This document shows, one piece after another, positions 59,301-64,000 of a DNA stretch of 64,000 bases. The stretch comes from Tigriopus japonicus (lineage: Eukaryota > Arthropoda > Copepoda > Harpacticoida > Harpacticidae), in NCBI GenBank assembly GCA_010645155.1, contig CM021322.1, positions 2,545,840-2,609,839 on the forward strand. The letters are read 5' to 3'. Each line of letters opens with the position of its first letter. Position 1 is the first letter of the stretch. The notes below the pieces were generated by a model. That model was not told where the DNA came from and made no database searches. It saw only the letters and a program-made list of their open reading frames with translations. Made by a program: the position numbers and the translations under genes.

Positions 59301-62300
59301 TACTACAACAAATACCTACTACTCTTAATACAGTATAAGGAAAAAAGCGAGAATGTGTGACCTTTTTGTTTTGGCTTGAACTGCTCCATATCAGCATCAC
59401 TTGGTTTGTTTATCGTAGACACTATTGGAAACATTGAACAATAACGATCCCAAATTTTTGATCTTGTCAGCGAAACCCTAGATTTGATGACTTGAGTAAA
59501 AATGATTACATTATTGATAGACCTTGATTTCGATTTTGCCTCAATTTCAACCCCAATCTCCGCCCATAACAGACACCCACCCACCATGTTCACGCCCAGT
59601 TCAACTTGACTTTGTTCCTCAGTTGTAAACTCTTGTTCGCTGTTCGCCATTTGTCGTTCGTTTGTTCCCCGATCATTTGCCAAACCTCACACAGTAGTAC
59701 ATTAGCTTGTTTGGGTGGATCCTGGTCTCTCTATCTCTCTGGCCTTGATTCATCCCAGATTATTATTGGCCTTGACAACAAAAGCAAAAGTTTGCTTTAC
59801 TTTTCGCCGAATTGAACAACGAGGGAAGAAGCTTCTCTTTGCTAGAAACTCTCGCTTCTTCAAGGACGAAGATGATATGATTATAAGAATAATAACAAAA
59901 CGATAATAAAAACTACAACATGTATTCTTTTGATTCGTGACATAATGACTCCAAAAATCTTACTCTTGCGTGAGGGAAAGAATTATAATCGTGAAAAAAA
60001 GAGATCCAAAGAAAGGTCAATTTTTCATACCATCCCAAATGGCCTTCATTCAAACAAACTTTAGGCTTCTGATGTGTCGAAAAGATATGATTCATTGACT
60101 CATTCATTAAGGACTTTGGAAAAAGGAAAATGAATGGAAAGAGGGGGGATAGCGTTTATACCTCAGTTTCTTGGAGCATTTCTTATTTTCTGGTCAGATT
60201 TGGTCCATAAGGAACCATAAAGGACAAAATGTCTGTTAACTAACGACGAGCAACCTGCTTCAAATCATCGCATAGCTTTCAAAATCTTTTAGTCATATTT
60301 TCATGTTTTCATTCCCATAAAATAACAAAAAGGCAAATGAACCCTAAATTGGCGGGGAAAAAGCGGGAAGAATCTAACCTCAAAAAACAATCTCCAAATA
60401 CAAACTTCCTATTTCCATCCACAAACAGGCAAAGATTATTCTCGACCTTTTTAGTTTTAGGAAGAGGCTATTAAAGCCCAGATACTTTACTAAAAGGGTC
60501 TCCAGAGTGTTTTTCAACACGAAATATTACTGAAGTCTCATCGTTATCGTGCCAGATTGTGTCAACTACGTTCTATCGTGCCCAAAGTAATTTATAGAAT
60601 GGGCGTTGCGTCGATTTTTACATGTGCAACCTTTGCAACGCTCAAAAGCGCGTATTCACATTAAAGAACACGGGGAAGCCCACCTGTGAAGCGGGTCTGT
60701 TAGTTATGAACCATTCAGATATGCCACGCAAATCATCAATAATCCTTGAATTGCTCATTGAATCCCGAATAGACCTGTTTCAATGCGAGGAGAGTACGAG
60801 GGGTAATTCGGCAGATTTGAGCTCCTTAACCATCCTTACTGTTAGTTCTAAATGGATTCCCACTACCTACCCAAATGTCGTCTCATGCTATTTATGCTTA
60901 ATTGTAATATGCAAAGTGATTTATTTGGCGCAAGTTTTAATTGCGGGTTTTCAAACAGGTTCGTGTAAAGGGTCTTAAGTCGGGATCAGTAATGGCCACA
61001 GAACACCCACACATACCCTTCAATGAGGTAATCGGCAAATTTGTGATCTTTTTCTAAAAGTTAGCAGAATCACTTAAATTACATTAGAGACTCATCTTGC
61101 TATGGATGAGAAGTTCTTTGAGGGTAATTTACGAAATTATTTTGTTTTAGTTTTGATAGGTCTAACTCTTGAGCTAACAGGGGTGAAGGTAGAACTTCAT
61201 ACTGGAGTTAACTTTTTACTTGACTTTTAAGTTTTTGCTCCGTTTTTGCGCCAAAACAAACTTCAGGGTTTTATATATTTTATTTTAGACGCAATCTGTC
61301 GGATCTTTCCAAGAAAATCTCAGTTTCGCCATTTTTTAAGGGACAATAAATTGGACAAAATCAGTTAAAGAAAAATGAAGGGAAAATTTACATTTACCGT
61401 TTTTCTAATATTTGAAACGGACAAAAAGTGGTTTTTATTGCTCTAATGTCTGTTTTAATAAAAATCATCGTTGCTTGCAATAAAATGGAATTTGTAAATG
61501 TGAAAAATTAGTGATGCATTTTCAAGAGACACGTACAGTATTTGGATATGTGGCTTCTGATACGAAAATTCTGTTTTTTTACAAATCGGACTTCGAAAAA
61601 TTTTCATAACGACATCAAAGTGTCAAGAAAAGAAATGTCAGTTTTTTGCTCATTCTATTTATCTATTTATAAAAAGGCTTTGAACCCAAAATGATCAATA
61701 TATGAAACTCGGTCTCTGCCCATATAACTTAAAAAACCTGTCAAAAAACTTTAGGCTCACCATTAACCAAGTTCTTAAAGCAAATACGGTCCTCTGCAAG
61801 CTAAATTGAAATGATGGCTTTGAATCTAGCGTGAATTGAAGGTAAATTTTTTACAGCTTTATCCTGACTTTGTTTCAATATTGATCCACTGCATTGGTTT
61901 GCAGGTTTGATGAAATTTGTATTTATTGTTGTCAGCTCAAAAAATGCATCGAAACGTTGCGTCAAAGCTCCTCTCGTACTTCGCAAAGAATTTTGGTTCC
62001 TATCATTATGAGTGATCAAAGATGAGCTCCTTTTCATTCTGCTGAGGAAATGATCCCGACTAATGAAAAACTATCCCAATTTGAAGTACATGGCGAAAAT
62101 GAGCTTCGAAACAAATGGACTGAATTTGCGCCTTTTGTTAGACCCCAATTTAGAGAAGTTGGCGAGCTTTGCTCTAATGACTTTGGAACGGATGATCTCT
62201 GGATCGATTATTGATTGACAATTCCCGTTGGTATATGACGACCGATCTGATCTTCATTTTTATACTTAGTCTGAGTGATATTTTAGCACGGGTTTCGACA

Positions 62301-62937
62301 CATAGATCCTGAATTTTATCGGATATTGCAAATTTGATCCTTCAGAACGGCCAGCAAGCGTTTCAGATTCCAATCAATGTCCATTTAAAAGCCATTCATC
62401 ATCTCATCTTAACAAGATTTTTATCTCCTCCGCTTTGCGTTTCATATCCGGATAGTCGATAGAGATTTGGCAACTTGTGGAATCCAAATGCATTCCTGTT
62501 TGAGGGTTGAAAAATCCGTATCAAAACATGTTTTTTCGCAAACTTGGCACAAGAACAAACTATTCTTCTGAAGCGTTCCATTGAACAAAAGGAGACGACG
62601 TACATACTTGCACATTTTGCCATAGAGCACTTGTGACCGTGAACTTCATTTGACATTAGACTTTGGCAATAAACGCATTTTCGGGAGTTTATTGCAATTT
62701 CATGAGATGTCAATCTTCGAAATGAAGTGGAATCGTGAATGTTTTTGGCGGGCTGATTTGATTTCAAAAGAACAAGTTTTCTTACTTTAACCTAATTTAA
62801 CCTTGTTTAGTTCTTCCTATAGAAGAGAACAAAATATACATTAGTTGTTTAGAGTGAACATCTGAAAAATAATGAATAAACAAGTAATTACTTCATTTTT
62901 CTTGGAATAGCCAAATGACGTCAATAGACTTAAGGAA
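59301..62937. other. AT-rich intergenic DNA
   Basis: No gene supported. An open frame at 60622-60978 has no recognisable domain. A short cysteine-rich minus-strand stretch around 62540-62690 may be a transposase remnant (see findings). Confidence 0.5.
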
Positions 62938-63115
62938 GCCAGAGTGGCCGCGCGTACTAATGCGTTCTTAGAAGAGCCGAGTGTAAGTGCTTCCCTAGAC
63001 GGCGTAGGTTCGAATCCTGTTGGGGTCGGATTGAAGCTGTCGGGAGAAATCCTTAAATTTACAGGGAATCGCATTCCTTGTAGCGGTACTAAAAAATCCG
63101 CAAAAAAAAGAAGAA
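62938..63115 (+). mobile_element. tRNA-derived SINE-like sequence
   Basis: A box-A-like TGGCCGCGCGTACTAATGCG starts at 62945 and a perfect box B, GGTTCGAATCC, is at 63007-63017, the spacing expected for a tRNA with a long variable arm (Leu/Ser type). The T arm can pair (GTAGG with CCTGT) but the acceptor stem and anticodon arm cannot be folded well, so it is not a working tRNA. About 75 nt of unrelated sequence follow, then an A-rich end (63102-63119), the layout of a SINE. I could not see clear target duplications. Confidence 0.5.
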
Positions 63116-63119
63116 AAAA

Positions 63120-64000
63120 GACACTCTCTTTATTGGCGGGTTTCGTTAAGTGTCATTTAAGTATCATATTTTTTTTCTTTTTCCTGATGATAGCTTTTGT
63201 ACCAAACTGAAATCCACCTTTAAGATGTTTATAACTTTGATTCAAGAGTTTGCAAAATGAGCGAAGGGCACAACAATGTGTTATGTGCTGTTTTTTGCTA
63301 GACCCTCTTTGTCCATATCCTACACAAGGATCATTATCCCATTTCTTCCGTCGCATCCTGTTGTAATAAACAAATAAATCTTTTACCAAACAACTTTGAC
63401 AAACCATTCAAAACCCTTCAAATACATTAGATAAATCGCTATCAAGCACATGCATTTGCAACACCGTAATATGCATCACTACAACATCCCTACAAGAGAA
63501 GAAGACCCTTGTGCTAGTCAGATTCACATGGCAGATTCGGGCTTCCAACATTGTCTCGAAGTCAAATTTGCTGGACGTCTCGGAAAGAAACGAACCAGGA
63601 ACCTGTTTTTTGCACATTGGTCAAGGAAGGACAGAGGTTCCCTTAGCAATATTCAATGATTAGTTGAATTTAGCAATGAGCATCCATCCGAGTGCACCGT
63701 TGCAACCCAAATAGTCATTCAAATGAGCTGTCAAAAAATCCAATCAGCGGAACTGACAAACTACTCAAGGATTTGAAAACCCGCTAAAAGTCTGGAAGAC
63801 ATTTTGAAAGATTGGCAGGGAATCTCTAAAGGCAAAGAAAGACAAAAAAAACTTAATGTTTCAGCACCCTCGAGGTGTTCACATCATTTTTTATGTCATT
63901 TCAAAAACATAAACTTTGCTTGCTTCATAGGGAGACAATTATGAGACTTGTCAGCGGGATGCAATTTTATAGTGTATGAGTGATAACTCGTTTGAGATGA
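63120..64000. other. No supported feature at the right end
   Basis: Only short open frames without similarity on either strand. Confidence 0.5.

Noticed and set aside
60622..60978. 118-codon plus-strand open frame with CNLCNAQ start
   Set aside because: No family resemblance and no supporting gene architecture; likely chance.
62938..63026. Functional tRNA gene
   Set aside because: Both internal promoter boxes are there, but the acceptor stem does not pair and no anticodon loop can be set.

Overview
This is nuclear DNA of an animal, most likely a crustacean. Intron-containing genes with GT..AG junctions, animal families (SRPK, BCAP/BANK-type adaptor, OCA2-like transporter, Rh protein, USP31/43-type deubiquitinase), AATAAA signals and moderate GC content fit an arthropod. 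The compact genes, many of them without introns, and the hints of spliced-leader trans-splicing make a copepod such as Tigriopus my best guess. That guess is inference, not a species identification.

Layout. 1-7038 holds no gene I can support. 7039-10622 (+) is the 3' part of a BCAP/BANK1/Stumps-type adaptor with TIR-like, DBB and ankyrin segments. 10883-12778 (-) is a five-exon SLC46-type transporter. Upstream of it, 12970-13732 is a 763-bp non-autonomous hAT-like element with terminal inverted repeats and an 8-bp target duplication. 15829-16971 (+) is a mitochondrial PP2C phosphatase of PPM1K type. Then come five minus-strand genes head to tail with 89-246 bp gaps, in transcription order: secreted SDR (24406-23144), SENP8 (22956-22270), ankyrin/SAM protein (22118-19989), acyl-protein thioesterase (19899-19228) and tail-anchored amine oxidase (18981-17398). 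25467-27571 (+) is mitochondrial ATP synthase gamma, followed by a divergent Rh/ammonium-transporter homologue (27986-29656, +). RRP15 (30778-29957, -) is divergent from an OCA2/P-protein-like transporter (30908-33103, +). 35028-38012 (+) is a USP31/USP43-type deubiquitinase. 41041-58218 (+) is an SR-protein kinase gene with three candidate alternative first coding regions. 58219-64000 has the SRPK 3' UTR, a tRNA-derived SINE-like sequence and no convincing gene.

Most notable points. (1) The five-gene minus-strand array looks like a trans-spliced operon: AATAAA soon after a stop, then a splice-acceptor-like site about 15 nt before the next ATG. The same acceptor placement is seen at RRP15 and the Rh gene. 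(2) SRPK has three alternative N-termini (53, 853 or 336 residues), all ending in the same splice phase. One is a very long Ser/Pro-rich region and one carries a likely membrane segment. (3) The amine oxidase keeps the MAO fold signatures but has lost the flavin-linking cysteine and one aromatic-cage tyrosine. (4) The SDR has a signal peptide and ends in HEEL, suggesting an ER-lumen enzyme. All exon boundaries were read by eye from splice consensus and frame continuity.
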